The notes: a model not told the origin generated them from the sequence alone. Counted from the stretch's first letter, positions 22,114-30,536 are shown. The stretch is 30,717 nt of DNA from JBJMHZ01 sp045807125 (GCA_045807125.1 JBJMHZ010000037.1:1-30717); one strand, 5' to 3'. A program made the numbers and translations.

Positions 22114-22817
22114 CCGCGGGCGGCCGGGACGGCGGGGACGGAAGGCGCGGCGCAGCGCCCGGCCTCGGCCCGTGGGCGCCGCTCGCCGTCGACGAGGTGG
22201 CCGGCCTGCTCGCCGGGGTCGCGGCGACCTGGTGGCTGTCCGGCGGGTACGCGCTCGACCGCTTCCTCGGCGGGCCGAGCCGGCCGCACGGCGACATCGA
22301 CGTGAGCGTCGCGCGCGCCGGCTGGCCGGCGGTGCGGGCCGCTCTGGCCGGGCGGCTGGAGCTGCTCGCCGCGGCGGGCGGGGCGCTCGGCGACCTGCCG
22401 GCGGACGACCGGGCGCTCACCAGCGCCTGGGCCCGCGACCGCGGCGGCGGCCCGTGGCGCCTGCAGGTCAGCATCGAGGAGGTCGAGGGCGCGCGCTGGG
22501 TCTACCGGAGGGACCGGCGAGTCAGCTGCCCCATGGCGCGGGCGGTGCTGCTCGTCGACGGCGTGCCGTGCGTCGCGCCGGCCGTCCAGCTGCTGTGGAA
22601 GGCAAAGGCGCCGCGGCCGGTGGACGAGCTCGACTACCGCGCGCTGCTGCCCCGGCTGCCGCCGGCCGACCGCGCTTGGCTCGGCCGGTCGATCCGCCTC
22701 GCGCACCCCGCATCGCCGTGGGCGGCCAGGGCCGGGCTGCGGCCGGCCGGTCCCGCATGGCAGGCTGGCAGGGAGCCCGGCGGGGACGGACGAGCGGACG
22801 AGGGACGGTTCGGATGA
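22110..22817 (+). CDS. Nucleotidyltransferase-fold protein, aminoglycoside 2''-adenylyltransferase-like
   Basis: The 235-residue protein has the minimal nucleotidyltransferase signature SGGYALDRFLGG (44-55) followed by RPHGDIDVSV (58-67), whose aspartates bind the catalytic metals. This is the arrangement of ANT(2'')-like proteins that adenylylate aminoglycosides. Downstream, WRLQVSIEEV carries a possible third acidic position, and APAVQLLWKAKAPRPVDELDYRALLP is also family-like. The real substrate may be different, as many chromosomal members have no tested activity. The GTG at 22110 overlaps the preceding stop and its own stop overlaps the HisC start (ATGA). The C-terminal about 30 residues are Gly/Arg-rich. 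Confidence 0.8.
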   Translation: MTAGGRDGGDGRRGAAPGLGPWAPLAVDEVAGLLAGVAATWWLSGGYALDRFLGGPSRPHGDIDVSVARAGWPAVRAALAGRLELLAAAGGALGDLPADDRALTSAWARDRGGGPWRLQVSIEEVEGARWVYRRDRRVSCPMARAVLLVDGVPCVAPAVQLLWKAKAPRPVDELDYRALLPRLPPADRAWLGRSIRLAHPASPWAARAGLRPAGPAWQAGREPGGDGRADEGRFG

Positions 22818-23926
22818 CGCAGCGCGCGCGGACCAGGGACGTGCTCGACCAGTTCCCCGCCTACCGCCCCGGCCGGTCGCCGGAGGACGTCGCCCGCGAG
22901 CTCGGCATCGACCGGGTGGTCAAGCTGGCCTCGAACGAGAACCCGTACGGCCCGCTGCCCGGGGTGATCGAGCAGGCGGTCGCCGGCGCGACGGTGATGA
23001 ACCGCTACCCCGACAACGGCACCGGCCTGCTCCGCGAGACGCTCGCCGCCCGCCTCGACGTCGACCCCGCGTCGATCGTGACCGGCTGCGGCTCGGTCGG
23101 CCTCTGCCAGCAGCTCGTCCAGGCCGTGTGCGACGCGGGCGACGCCGCGCTGTACGGATGGCGGTCGTTCGAGTCCTATCCGCTGTTCGTCTCGGTGGCC
23201 GGCGCCCGCTCGATCCTGGTGCCGCTGCGCGACGAGCGCTACGACCTCGACGCGCTGCTCGACGCGCTGCCGGCCGCGCTGGACGACCGGCTGCGGCTGG
23301 TCTTCCTCTGCAACCCCAACAACCCCACCGGCACGGCGGTGGGCCGGGCCGCGATCGAGCGGTTCCTCGACGCGGTGCCGCCCTCGGTGCTCGTCGTCTA
23401 CGACGAGGCCTACCGCGAGTTCGTCCGCGACCCCGAAGTGCCCGACGGCCTCGACCTGCACCGGGCGCACCCCAACGTCGCGGTGCTGCGCACCTTCTCC
23501 AAGGCGTACGGGCTGGCCGGGCTGCGGGTGGGCTACTGCGTCGCGGCGCCCGAGGTGGTCGAGGCGCTCGGCAAGACGCAGGTGCCGTTCGCGGTGTCGA
23601 CCGTCGCGCAGCTCGCCGCCGTCGCCTCGCTGGCGCCCGAGGTGGAGCAGGTGCTGGCCGAGCGGGTCGCCGACATCGTCACCGAGCGCTGCCGGGTCAC
23701 CGAGAAGCTGCGCGGCATGGGCCTCGCGGTGCCCGACTCGCAGGCCAACTTCGTCTGGCTGTCGCTCGGCGCGGCGGCCGTCCCGTTCGCCGCGGCGTGC
23801 GAGCGCAGGGGCGCCATCGTCCGGCCGTTCGCCACCGACGGGGTGCGGGTCACCATCGGGACGCCGGAGGAGAACGACGTCTTCCTAGGCGTGGTCGAGG
23901 ACGCGCTCGCCGAGGCGACCGGCTAG
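22814..23926 (+). CDS. hisC: Histidinol-phosphate or aromatic aminotransferase (HisC/Pat type)
   Basis: This 370-residue fold-type I PLP enzyme shows ASNENPYGP (39-47), NRYPDNG, CNPNNPTGT (166-174), VVYDEAYREF (194-203) and the PLP lysine Lys230 in RTFSKAYGLAGLRVGY. HisC transfers an amino group from glutamate to imidazole acetol phosphate; the Pat subgroup acts on phenylpyruvate or other aromatic keto acids. No other his gene is in the window, so the Pat role or a dedicated pathway with its coupled neighbours is as likely as histidine synthesis. The ATG overlaps the nucleotidyltransferase stop by 4 nt. Confidence 0.9.
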   Translation: MTQRARTRDVLDQFPAYRPGRSPEDVARELGIDRVVKLASNENPYGPLPGVIEQAVAGATVMNRYPDNGTGLLRETLAARLDVDPASIVTGCGSVGLCQQLVQAVCDAGDAALYGWRSFESYPLFVSVAGARSILVPLRDERYDLDALLDALPAALDDRLRLVFLCNPNNPTGTAVGRAAIERFLDAVPPSVLVVYDEAYREFVRDPEVPDGLDLHRAHPNVAVLRTFSKAYGLAGLRVGYCVAAPEVVEALGKTQVPFAVSTVAQLAAVASLAPEVEQVLAERVADIVTERCRVTEKLRGMGLAVPDSQANFVWLSLGAAAVPFAAACERRGAIVRPFATDGVRVTIGTPEENDVFLGVVEDALAEATG

Positions 23927-23931
23927 GTCGC

Positions 23932-24621
23932 TCAGGTGGTCGCCGACAGGTGCAGGGTGCGCGCCACGGCGTCGGTGACCGCCCCGTCAGCTCGGGCGGT
24001 GGCGGCGCCCGACGACGCCGCCGTGGTCTCGGTGAGCGTGTAGGCGAGCCCGCCGCTGATCAGGTAGTACTGCGTCACGGTGTCCCCGTCGGGCAGCGTG
24101 TAGTGCACCCGCAGCGCCGGCCCGGCCGGCAGCGTCACCTGCTGGAACTGCGGGGTGTCGGCGGCCGTCTGGCCCGTGGACACCTCGAGCAGCTTGCGCA
24201 GGGCCGGCAGGGTCGTCGTCTGCGCCTGGGTGATCGACAGGTTCATGCTGTCCGGGCTCGCGGTGCCGTGCGGCCGGATGGCGAACAGATGCATTCCCCT
24301 GAACTGGCCCAGCCGGATCTGCGCCTCGATGTCGCCGACCTTGGCAGGGTCGTGGACGAGGCGCGTCAGCGCCGCGTGCGTGCCGGCGCCGAGCGGGATC
24401 TGGTACCAGCCGACCGGCAGCCGGAAGCGGACGCCGACCTCGGGGTCGACCGCGAGCTTCCCGGACAGCGTCACCGGGCTGCTCGACGCCGTCGGCGTGG
24501 GGCGCGGCGCGGTCGAGCCGGACGAGCCGGTGCATGCCGCGGTGCCGGCGAGCAGGGCGCCGGCGGCGCCGATCGCGGTGGCGGCCCGCAGCGCAGCGCT
24601 TCGCCGGGCAGTTGCCGTCAT
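23932..24621 (-). CDS. Predicted lipoprotein of unknown function
   Basis: The 229-residue protein has an N-terminal signal with a twin Arg (MTATARRSAALRAATA), a hydrophobic core and a lipobox-like LAGTAAC with Cys30, followed by a Ser/Thr/Pro-rich linker. The mature part (VGVRFRLPVGWYQIPL..., QTTTLPALRKLLEVSTGQ, LRVHYTLPDGDTVTQYYLISGGLAYTLTETT) looks like a secreted beta-rich domain of the kind seen in actinobacterial surface lipoproteins. GAGGTG precedes the ATG at 24621. It lies 49 nt downstream of the MFS gene on the same strand and is probably cotranscribed. Its 3' end is 5 bp from the convergent hisC. Confidence 0.78.
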   Translation of the reverse strand: MTATARRSAALRAATAIGAAGALLAGTAACTGSSGSTAPRPTPTASSSPVTLSGKLAVDPEVGVRFRLPVGWYQIPLGAGTHAALTRLVHDPAKVGDIEAQIRLGQFRGMHLFAIRPHGTASPDSMNLSITQAQTTTLPALRKLLEVSTGQTAADTPQFQQVTLPAGPALRVHYTLPDGDTVTQYYLISGGLAYTLTETTAASSGAATARADGAVTDAVARTLHLSATT

Positions 24622-24670
24622 CGTGCCTGTCACCTCGCGGGGGGCGATCTCGGGGACGTCCGGAACGCTG

Positions 24671-26671
24671 CTATCCCTCGACCCTACCTGGCGCGGGCCG
24701 GGTCGCGGGCCGGGTCGCGGCCCGCTCCGACGGGGCGGCGTCGCCGCCCGGTCGAGCGGGCGGCGCGGCGGGCGTGGGGGCGGCCGGCTGGGCACCGGCG
24801 GCGACGTCGGCGACCCGCGCTCGCGGCTCGTCCGCGACGATCGACCCCTCCGACCCCTGCGACCCCTGCGACCCGGCCGGCGCGACCGGGTGCTCGGCGT
24901 GGACGTACTTGCTCCCGCGCAGCAGCGAGGTGACCGCGCCGACGAGGGCCATCGCGATCGCGATCGCGAAGGCGAGCACCAGGCCGTGGTGGAACGGCTG
25001 CGCGATGAGGTGGGGGAAGAACTCGCGCCCGGTGAGCTGCTGGACCTGACCGGGCGGGAGCTTGGCGAGCGCGCCGCTCGGCTCGAGCAGGCTGCGCAGG
25101 GGGTTGAAGCCGAGGAACGCGGCGAACAGGCTGCCGACCGGCGGCAGGGCGGCGACCTGGTGGGCGACGTCGGACGGCACGCCGTGGCTGGTGAGCCCCT
25201 GGTAGGTCGAGGCGGGCAGGGTGCTGGCCAGGCCGGCGATCATCAGCGAGAAGAAGATCCCGATCGACAGCACCATGCCGCTGTTCTGGAACGTCGAGAT
25301 CATGCCGCCGGCCGCCCCGCGCTGGTTGGCCGGCACCGCATTCATGATCGCCGCGGAGTTGGGCGCGACGAACAGGCCCGACCCCACGCCGTTGAGCGCG
25401 ATCAGCGCGGCGAAGGCACGGTAGTCGAAGTCGACCGGCAGCAGGATGAGGCCGAGGAACGTCGCGGCCACGATGATCAGGCCGCCGGCGGTGAAGGCCC
25501 GCGCGCCGAACCGATCGGACAGCGCGCCGGACAGCGGCCCGGAGATCAGGAAGCCGACGGTCAGGGGCAGCAGGTAGATGCCGGCCCAGAGCGGGGTGTC
25601 GATGAAGTCGTAGCCGTGCAGCGGCAGCCAGATGCCCTGCAGCCAGATGATGAGCATGAACTGCAGGCCGCCGCGGGCGATCGCACCCAGCCACTGCGCG
25701 AAGTTCCCGGCGGCGAAGGCACGGACGCGGAACAGCCCGAGGTCGAACATCGGCTGGGCGACCCGCGCCTCGACCCAGCCGAACAGGGCGAGCATCGCCA
25801 CGCCACCCACGAGCCCGGCCAGCACCCACGGGTCGGTCCAGCCCATGTCGTGGCCACCGTAGGGCTGGATGCCGTACGTGATGGCGGCGAGGATCCCGGT
25901 CAGCCCGAGGCCGAAGGTGACGTTGCCCCACCAGTCGATGCGGGCCGAGGAGCGGTGGCCGATCTCGCGCAGCGAGCGGTACGCCCACACCGTGCCGATG
26001 AGGCCGATCGGCACCGACACCCAGAACACGAGCCGCCAGCCGACCTCCGACAGCAGGCCGCCGGCGACCAGGCCGATGAACGACCCGGCCAGCGCGGCCA
26101 CCATGTTGACCCCGAGCGCGAACCCGCGCCGGTGCACCGGGAACGCGTCGGTGAGGATCGCCGACGAGTTCGCCATCAGCATCGCGCCGCCGATGCCCTG
26201 CACGACCCGCAGCAGGATGAGCCACATCGCGCCGGCCGACCCGGTGAGCGGGTCGAGCGCCAGCGCCGCGGAGCCGAGGGCGAAGACGGCGAACCCGGCG
26301 TTGTAGATGCGCACCCGCCCGTAGATGTCGCCCAGCCGGCCGAGGGTGACGACCAGCACCGCGCTGACGAGCAGGTAGCCCATCAGCACCCACAAGAAGT
26401 ACGAGGTGTTGCCGGGCGCGAGCGGGTCGAGCTTGATGCCCCGGAAGATCGCCGGCAGCGAGATCAGGACGATCGAGGCGTTGATCGTCGCCATCAGCAT
26501 GCCGAGGGTCGTGTTGGACAGCGCGATCCACTTGTAGCGGTCGTCGGGCCCGCCAGAGGGCGCGCCCGTCGCGCGCGTGGCATGCATGGCAGGGCTGGCA
26601 GGGCTGGCAGGGCTGGCACTGGTGGCACCGCCCGATGGGCGCTCCTCCGCGGTCCGCCAGGGCACCGGCAT
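24671..26671 (-). CDS. MFS drug transporter, DHA2 (14-helix) family
   Basis: The 666-residue protein has a cytoplasmic N-terminus (about 45 residues, with a Ser-Pro-Ala repeat), about 14 membrane helices and a long hydrophilic C-terminus. The DHA2 signatures are clear: LSNTTLGMLMATINASIVLISLPAI in helix 1, LGRLGDIYGRVRIY (loop 2-3), VQGIGGAMLMANSSAILTDAFP in helix 4 and GLLSEVGWRLVFWVSVPIGLIG in helices 5-6. Such proteins export drugs or metabolites using the proton gradient. GGAGGAA 3 nt before the ATG at 26671 supports the start. The MarR gene is divergent, suggesting it controls this exporter. Confidence 0.94.
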   Translation of the reverse strand: MPVPWRTAEERPSGGATSASPASPASPAMHATRATGAPSGGPDDRYKWIALSNTTLGMLMATINASIVLISLPAIFRGIKLDPLAPGNTSYFLWVLMGYLLVSAVLVVTLGRLGDIYGRVRIYNAGFAVFALGSAALALDPLTGSAGAMWLILLRVVQGIGGAMLMANSSAILTDAFPVHRRGFALGVNMVAALAGSFIGLVAGGLLSEVGWRLVFWVSVPIGLIGTVWAYRSLREIGHRSSARIDWWGNVTFGLGLTGILAAITYGIQPYGGHDMGWTDPWVLAGLVGGVAMLALFGWVEARVAQPMFDLGLFRVRAFAAGNFAQWLGAIARGGLQFMLIIWLQGIWLPLHGYDFIDTPLWAGIYLLPLTVGFLISGPLSGALSDRFGARAFTAGGLIIVAATFLGLILLPVDFDYRAFAALIALNGVGSGLFVAPNSAAIMNAVPANQRGAAGGMISTFQNSGMVLSIGIFFSLMIAGLASTLPASTYQGLTSHGVPSDVAHQVAALPPVGSLFAAFLGFNPLRSLLEPSGALAKLPPGQVQQLTGREFFPHLIAQPFHHGLVLAFAIAIAMALVGAVTSLLRGSKYVHAEHPVAPAGSQGSQGSEGSIVADEPRARVADVAAGAQPAAPTPAAPPARPGGDAAPSERAATRPATRPAPGRVEG
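24842..24877. repeat. 9-bp tandem repeat in the MFS gene, four units
   Basis: CGACCCCTC, CGACCCCTG twice and CGACCCGGC follow one another. They encode a Gly-Ser-Gln/Glu repeat in the cytoplasmic tail of the transporter. Confidence 0.85.
26588..26614. repeat. 9-bp tandem repeat in the MFS gene N-terminus, three units
   Basis: GGCAGGGCT occurs three times without interruption (26588, 26597, 26606) and then diverges. It encodes a Ser-Pro-Ala repeat in the cytoplasmic N-terminus. Confidence 0.9.
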
Positions 26672-26692
26672 GGTTCCTCCGCCGTCGTTCCG

Positions 26693-26735
26693 AAGTCGTG
26701 AGAAGTATTTGCGCGTGCTAACTAACTGTACCGGA
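26693..26735. promoter_or_regulatory. A/T-rich divergent promoter and probable MarR operator region
   Basis: The 186-bp gap between the divergent MFS and marR genes holds a local A/T-rich patch with the direct repeat CTAACTAACTG (26718-26728) and TACAGT (26730-26725 on the minus strand), which fits a TANNNT -10 for the MFS gene. MarR proteins usually bind such shared promoters. No clean palindrome could be fixed by eye. Confidence 0.45.
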
Positions 26736-26857
26736 CCGGGTGCCGTGCGGGGAGCCGCGTGCCACCGGGAAGGGTCGTGGCGCACCATAGGCGGACCGAG
26801 CGGCCGGGCGGACGATCGGGGATGACCGGTCACGACCGCGGCAGGAGGGACGGACGG

Positions 26858-27373
26858 ATGGGAAGCGGAGCCGACGGGGAGAGCGGTGACGCCGAGCTGG
26901 TGACCCGGCTGCGGGTCGCCGTCGGCCGCATCGCGCGCCAGCTCCGGCAGAGCCATTCCGGTGGCCTGACCGGCAGCCAGTTGTCGGCGCTGTTCGCGAT
27001 CGAGCAGCGCGGATCGGTGCGCCTCGGCGACCTCGCCGCCGTCGAGGGGGTCGCGCCGTCGACGCTCAGCCGCATCGTCTCCTCCCTCGAGGAGGCCGCC
27101 CTCGTCACGCGGGTGCCCGACCCCGACGACCGCCGCTCGGCCTGGATCTCGCTGTCCGCCGACGGCCGCCAGGTGATCACCGAGCTGCGCACGGAGCGCA
27201 CGCTGCTGCTGTCGCGGCGGGTCGCCGCGCTCGACGAGACCGATCGCCGGGCGCTGCTGACCGCCCTGCCGGCGCTCGAGCGGCTCGCCGGCGAGCTCGC
27301 CGCCGGCGAGCCGGGCCTGCCGCCGCCCGCGGGGAGCGACGCGGCTAGCGAGCGGCCAGCCAGTCGAAGATGA
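26858..27373 (+). CDS. MarR-family transcriptional regulator
   Basis: The 171-residue protein has the MarR winged helix-turn-helix (about 35-105): LTGSQLSALFAIEQRGSVRLGDLAAVEGVAPSTLSRIVSSLEEAALVTR, then the wing DPDDRRSAWISLSADG. MarR dimers usually repress a divergent exporter and are released by a ligand, so the DHA2 transporter is the likely target. The ATG at 26858 has AGGAGGG 9 nt upstream; an earlier in-frame ATG at 26822 is possible. Its last 29 bp overlap the 3' end of the convergent nudC. Confidence 0.92.
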   Translation: MGSGADGESGDAELVTRLRVAVGRIARQLRQSHSGGLTGSQLSALFAIEQRGSVRLGDLAAVEGVAPSTLSRIVSSLEEAALVTRVPDPDDRRSAWISLSADGRQVITELRTERTLLLSRRVAALDETDRRALLTALPALERLAGELAAGEPGLPPPAGSDAASERPASRR

Positions 27374-28256
27374 GCCGGTGAGCGATCGACACCGGCGGCG
27401 GCAGGAGCACCTCACCGGCCCTGCTGGCCTCGCGCAGCTCGGCCCGGCCGAACCATCTGGCCTCCGCGATCTCGCCGTCGGCGAGCACGATGTCCTGCGC
27501 CGTCGCCCGCGCCCGGAAGCCCAGCATCAGCGAGGACGGGAACGGCCACGGCTGGCTCGCGCGGTACTCCACGTCGGTGACCGGGAGCCCGACCTCCTCG
27601 GCCACTTCGCGCACCACCGCCTGCTCCGCTGACTCCCCCGGCTCCACGAAGCCGGCCAGCGTCGAGAACCGGTGCTCCGGCCAGCTCGGCTGCCGGCCGA
27701 GCGCGCACCGGTCGCCGCCGTCGTGCACCAGCATGATCACCGCCGGGTCGGTGCGCGGGAAGTGCGCCGACCCGTCCGCCTGGCAGCGCCGGACGTGGCC
27801 GCCGGCCGCCATGGTGGTGGGCCGACCGCAGCGCGGGCAGCGCGGGTGGGTGGCGTGCCAGTTGTCCAGAGCGACGGCGTGCACGACCAGGCCGGCGTCG
27901 CGGTCGGACAGCGCGGCGCCCACCTCGCGCAGCGAGGCGGCGCGGGCACCGGCAGGGCCAGTGGAGTCGGTCGAGTCGGCGGAGACGGCGAAGTACGGCG
28001 CGCCGTCGCTCTCGCCAAGAAAGTAGCGCGCGCCGGGCGGCGCCTCGGCCGGGGGCAGCAGCACGAGGCTGGGCCCGTCCGCGTCGTCCTTGACGAGCAC
28101 CTGCGTCTCGCGCACGACCAGTGCGCGGGCCCGCGGATCGTCCCAGGCGGCGGCGAGCCACGCCTCGTCCTCGCGGCGCATGGCCGCCCGGTCGACCGTG
28201 CCCCGCGACAGCGCCGGCGGCCGCCCGCAGGCGGTCCCGTCAGCGGGAAAGGGCAC
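27345..28256 (-). CDS. nudC: NAD(+)/NADH diphosphatase NudC
   Basis: NudC cleaves NAD(H) to NMN(H) and AMP and can remove NAD caps from RNA. The 303-residue protein has the complete Nudix box GFVEPGESAEQAVVREVAEEVGL (202-224) and the NudC-specific SQPWPFPSS (234-242). The zinc ribbon shows Cys140, Cys143 and Cys158 (CPRCG...RRC), but the place of the fourth cysteine reads CQADGSAHFPR, so the zinc site is incomplete. The GTG at 28256 overlaps the M20 peptidase stop by 17 nt and has a weak Shine-Dalgarno; the coupling suggests cotranscription. In M. tuberculosis nudC sits next to mycoredoxin; here it is about 7 kb away. Confidence 0.93.
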   Translation of the reverse strand: MPFPADGTACGRPPALSRGTVDRAAMRREDEAWLAAAWDDPRARALVVRETQVLVKDDADGPSLVLLPPAEAPPGARYFLGESDGAPYFAVSADSTDSTGPAGARAASLREVGAALSDRDAGLVVHAVALDNWHATHPRCPRCGRPTTMAAGGHVRRCQADGSAHFPRTDPAVIMLVHDGGDRCALGRQPSWPEHRFSTLAGFVEPGESAEQAVVREVAEEVGLPVTDVEYRASQPWPFPSSLMLGFRARATAQDIVLADGEIAEARWFGRAELREASRAGEVLLPPPVSIAHRLIFDWLAAR

Positions 28257-29682
28257 CGGCGAGCTCGTCCCAGAGGTAGGCGGCCGCCTCGGCGCCGGTG
28301 AGCAGCATCGGCAGGACGACCCGCTCGTTGGGCGCGTGGATGCGGTCGTCCGGCAGCCCCACGCCGACGAACACCACCGGCGCGGCGAGGATCTCGGCCA
28401 GGTCGGCCTCGGGCCCGCTGCCGCCCTCGCGCATGTACAGGACCTCCTTGCCGAAGGCCCGCTCCATCGCCCTGGTCGCGGCCTGCAGGGCCGGGTGGTC
28501 GAGCGGCGTCAGGCACGGCCGCACGCCGTCGCCCTCCCAGTGCCCCACCGAGCGGATGCCTGGCGGCGTATTGGCCGCCACGTACTGCTCGAGCGCGGTG
28601 CGCACCTCGCCCGGATCCTGGTCGGCGACCAGCCGGAACGAGATCTTCGCGTGGGCGGCGGACGGGACGATCGTCTTGCCGCCCGCACCGGTGTAGCCAC
28701 CCCACATGCCGTTGATCTCGCAGGTCGGCCGGGCCCAGATCCGCTCGAGCGTGCTGAAGCCCTCCTCGCCGGTGAGCGCGCGGCTCTCCGCCGTGGCGAG
28801 GAAGCGCTCCTCGTCGAACGGCAGCCTGGAGTAGAGCTCGCGCTCGCGGTCGGAGAGCGGGACGACCCGGTCGTAGAAGCCCGGCAGCGTCACCCGGCCC
28901 TGGTCGTCGTGCAGCCCGGCGAGCACCTTGGCCAGCGCGGTGAGCGGGTTGGGCACCGCACCGCCGAAGGAGCCCGAGTGCAGGTCGACGCCGGGCCCGT
29001 GGAAGTCGATCTGGGCGCCGACCAGGCCGCGCATGCCGGTGCAGATGGTCGGCGTCTCCCTGTCGAAGATGCCGGTGTCGGAGACGACGACGACATCGCA
29101 GGCCAGCCGCTCGCGGCGCTGCCGCAGCAGCTCGGCGAAGTGCACCGAGCCGGACTCCTCCTCGCCCTCGACGAGGAACTTCAGCGTGACCGGCGGCGCG
29201 CTCGCGCCGTCATGGGTGGCGAACCACGCGTCGAGGCCGAGCAGGTGGAACAGCACCTGCCCCTTGTCGTCGATGGCCCCGCGGGCGAACAGCTCCTCGC
29301 CGACGACGGTCGGCTCGAACGGCGGCGTCCGCCACAGCTCCTCCGGGTCGACCGGCTGCACGTCGTGGTGGCCGTACACCACCGCGGTGGGCGCGCCGTG
29401 GACGTCGGAGGGCCACTCGGCGAACACGGCGGGGTGCCCGCCGGTCTCCCAGATCTCCACCGTCGGGAAGCCGGTGCGCCGGAAGGCCTCGGCCAGCCAC
29501 TCGGCGGAGCGCCGGACGTCTGGCGCATGGTCGGGCTGGCCGGAGATCGACGGGATGCGCAGGAACGCGTCGAGGTCGTCGTAGAGCCGTTGCGCGTGAT
29601 CCTGCACGTAGCCGCGCACCCCGTTGCCCGTCCCCTTGCCAGCCCGGTGATCAGCCCCGTGATCAGCCCCGTTGTCAGCCAT
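28240..29682 (-). CDS. M20-family dipeptidase/metallopeptidase
   Basis: The 480-residue zinc peptidase shows the M20 motifs in order: YGHHDVQP (103-110; His105 and Asp107), GAIDDKGQ (134-141; bridging Asp137), EGEEESGS (171-178; catalytic and metal-binding Glu), VVVSDTG and a final APNERV. The dimerisation insert is present (GVDLHSGSFGGAVPNPLTAL). It should hydrolyse dipeptides or related amides in the cytoplasm. The N-terminus (NGADHGADHRAGKG) comes from a 12-bp DNA repeat near 29649-29672 and is not conserved. The ATG at 29682 is 61 bp from the divergent EEP gene. Confidence 0.93.
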   Translation of the reverse strand: MADNGADHGADHRAGKGTGNGVRGYVQDHAQRLYDDLDAFLRIPSISGQPDHAPDVRRSAEWLAEAFRRTGFPTVEIWETGGHPAVFAEWPSDVHGAPTAVVYGHHDVQPVDPEELWRTPPFEPTVVGEELFARGAIDDKGQVLFHLLGLDAWFATHDGASAPPVTLKFLVEGEEESGSVHFAELLRQRRERLACDVVVVSDTGIFDRETPTICTGMRGLVGAQIDFHGPGVDLHSGSFGGAVPNPLTALAKVLAGLHDDQGRVTLPGFYDRVVPLSDRERELYSRLPFDEERFLATAESRALTGEEGFSTLERIWARPTCEINGMWGGYTGAGGKTIVPSAAHAKISFRLVADQDPGEVRTALEQYVAANTPPGIRSVGHWEGDGVRPCLTPLDHPALQAATRAMERAFGKEVLYMREGGSGPEADLAEILAAPVVFVGVGLPDDRIHAPNERVVLPMLLTGAEAAAYLWDELAGALSR

Positions 29683-29728
29683 GGTGGGCAGCCTAGCCGG
29701 ACGCCGGGTGAGCGCCGGGGGCCCGGGG

Positions 29729-29734
29729 TAGGGC
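29729..29734 (+). promoter_or_regulatory. Candidate -10 (TAGGGC) of the EEP-family gene
   Basis: TAGGGC ends 9 nt before the ATG at 29744, which would place the transcription start at or next to the start codon, a leaderless arrangement common in actinobacteria. No good -35 is seen. Confidence 0.3.
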
Positions 29735-29743
29735 AGCCGCGTC

Positions 29744-30532
29744 ATGCGCGTCGCGACCTTCAACCTGCTGCACGGCCGGTCGCCCGTCGACGGCGAGGTC
29801 GACGCCCACCGGCTGGCCGCAGCCGTCGCGGCGGTCGATGCCGACGTCATCGGGCTGCAGGAGGTCGATCGCGACCAGGAGCGCTCGCACGGGCTCGACC
29901 TGGCGGCGATCGCGGCCGCTGCCGCTGGCGCGGCGACCTGGCGGTTCGAGCCGGCCCTCATCGGGACGCCTGGCGAGAAGTGGCGGCCGGCCGGCGACGA
30001 CGAGCCGGCCGGGACCCCGGCGTACGGGATCGCGCTGGTGTCCCGCCGCCCCGTGCTGCGCTGGCTGACGCTGCGGCTGCCGGCGGCGCCGGTGCGCTCC
30101 CCCGTCCTCGTGGCCGGCCCGCCGCGGCGGGTGATCATGCTCCTCGACGACGAGCCGCGGATCGCCATCGCCGCGGTCGTGGCGGGCGACGCCGGGCCGG
30201 TCACCGTCGCGGTGACGCACCTGTCGTTCGTGCCGGGGTGGAACGTGCGGCAGCTGCTCAGCATCCGGCGCGGGCTGCGCGACCTGCCACACCCGCGGAT
30301 CCTGCTGGGCGACCTCAACCTGCCGGGGCGGCTCCCGGCGGCCCTCACCCGCTGGCCGGGGGCGGTGGCCGCGCCGACGTACCCCTCGGCGGGACCGCGG
30401 GTGCAGCTCGACCACGTCCTCGTCGAGCCGGGCCGGCTGCGCCCGGTGGGCGGGGGCGCGCTCGCCCTGCCGCTGTCCGACCATTGCGCCGTGTACGCCG
30501 ACCTGCAGGAGCGAACCGGCATGCGAGGGTAG
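29744..30532 (+). CDS. Endonuclease/exonuclease/phosphatase (EEP) family protein
   Basis: The 262-residue protein has all EEP-fold catalytic motifs: RVATFNLLHG (2-11), IGLQEVDRD with the metal-binding Glu, VTHLSF with the catalytic His, ILLGDLNLP with Asp and Asn, QLDHVLV and a final LSDHCAVYADL. Members cleave phosphodiesters in DNA, RNA or phospholipid head groups; the substrate is not readable here. No signal peptide is present, so it acts in the cytoplasm. The stop overlaps nothing, but the next gene starts 4 nt later. Confidence 0.92.
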   Translation: MRVATFNLLHGRSPVDGEVDAHRLAAAVAAVDADVIGLQEVDRDQERSHGLDLAAIAAAAAGAATWRFEPALIGTPGEKWRPAGDDEPAGTPAYGIALVSRRPVLRWLTLRLPAAPVRSPVLVAGPPRRVIMLLDDEPRIAIAAVVAGDAGPVTVAVTHLSFVPGWNVRQLLSIRRGLRDLPHPRILLGDLNLPGRLPAALTRWPGAVAAPTYPSAGPRVQLDHVLVEPGRLRPVGGGALALPLSDHCAVYADLQERTGMRG

Positions 30533-30536
30533 GGGC

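Noticed and set aside
22814..23926. A histidine biosynthesis operon
   Set aside because: No other his gene is present; the aminotransferase is instead coupled to a nucleotidyltransferase gene.
24155..26701. Plus-strand open frame of 848 codons opposite the MFS transporter
   Set aside because: It is charged, motif-free sequence antisense to a transporter with clear membrane helices.
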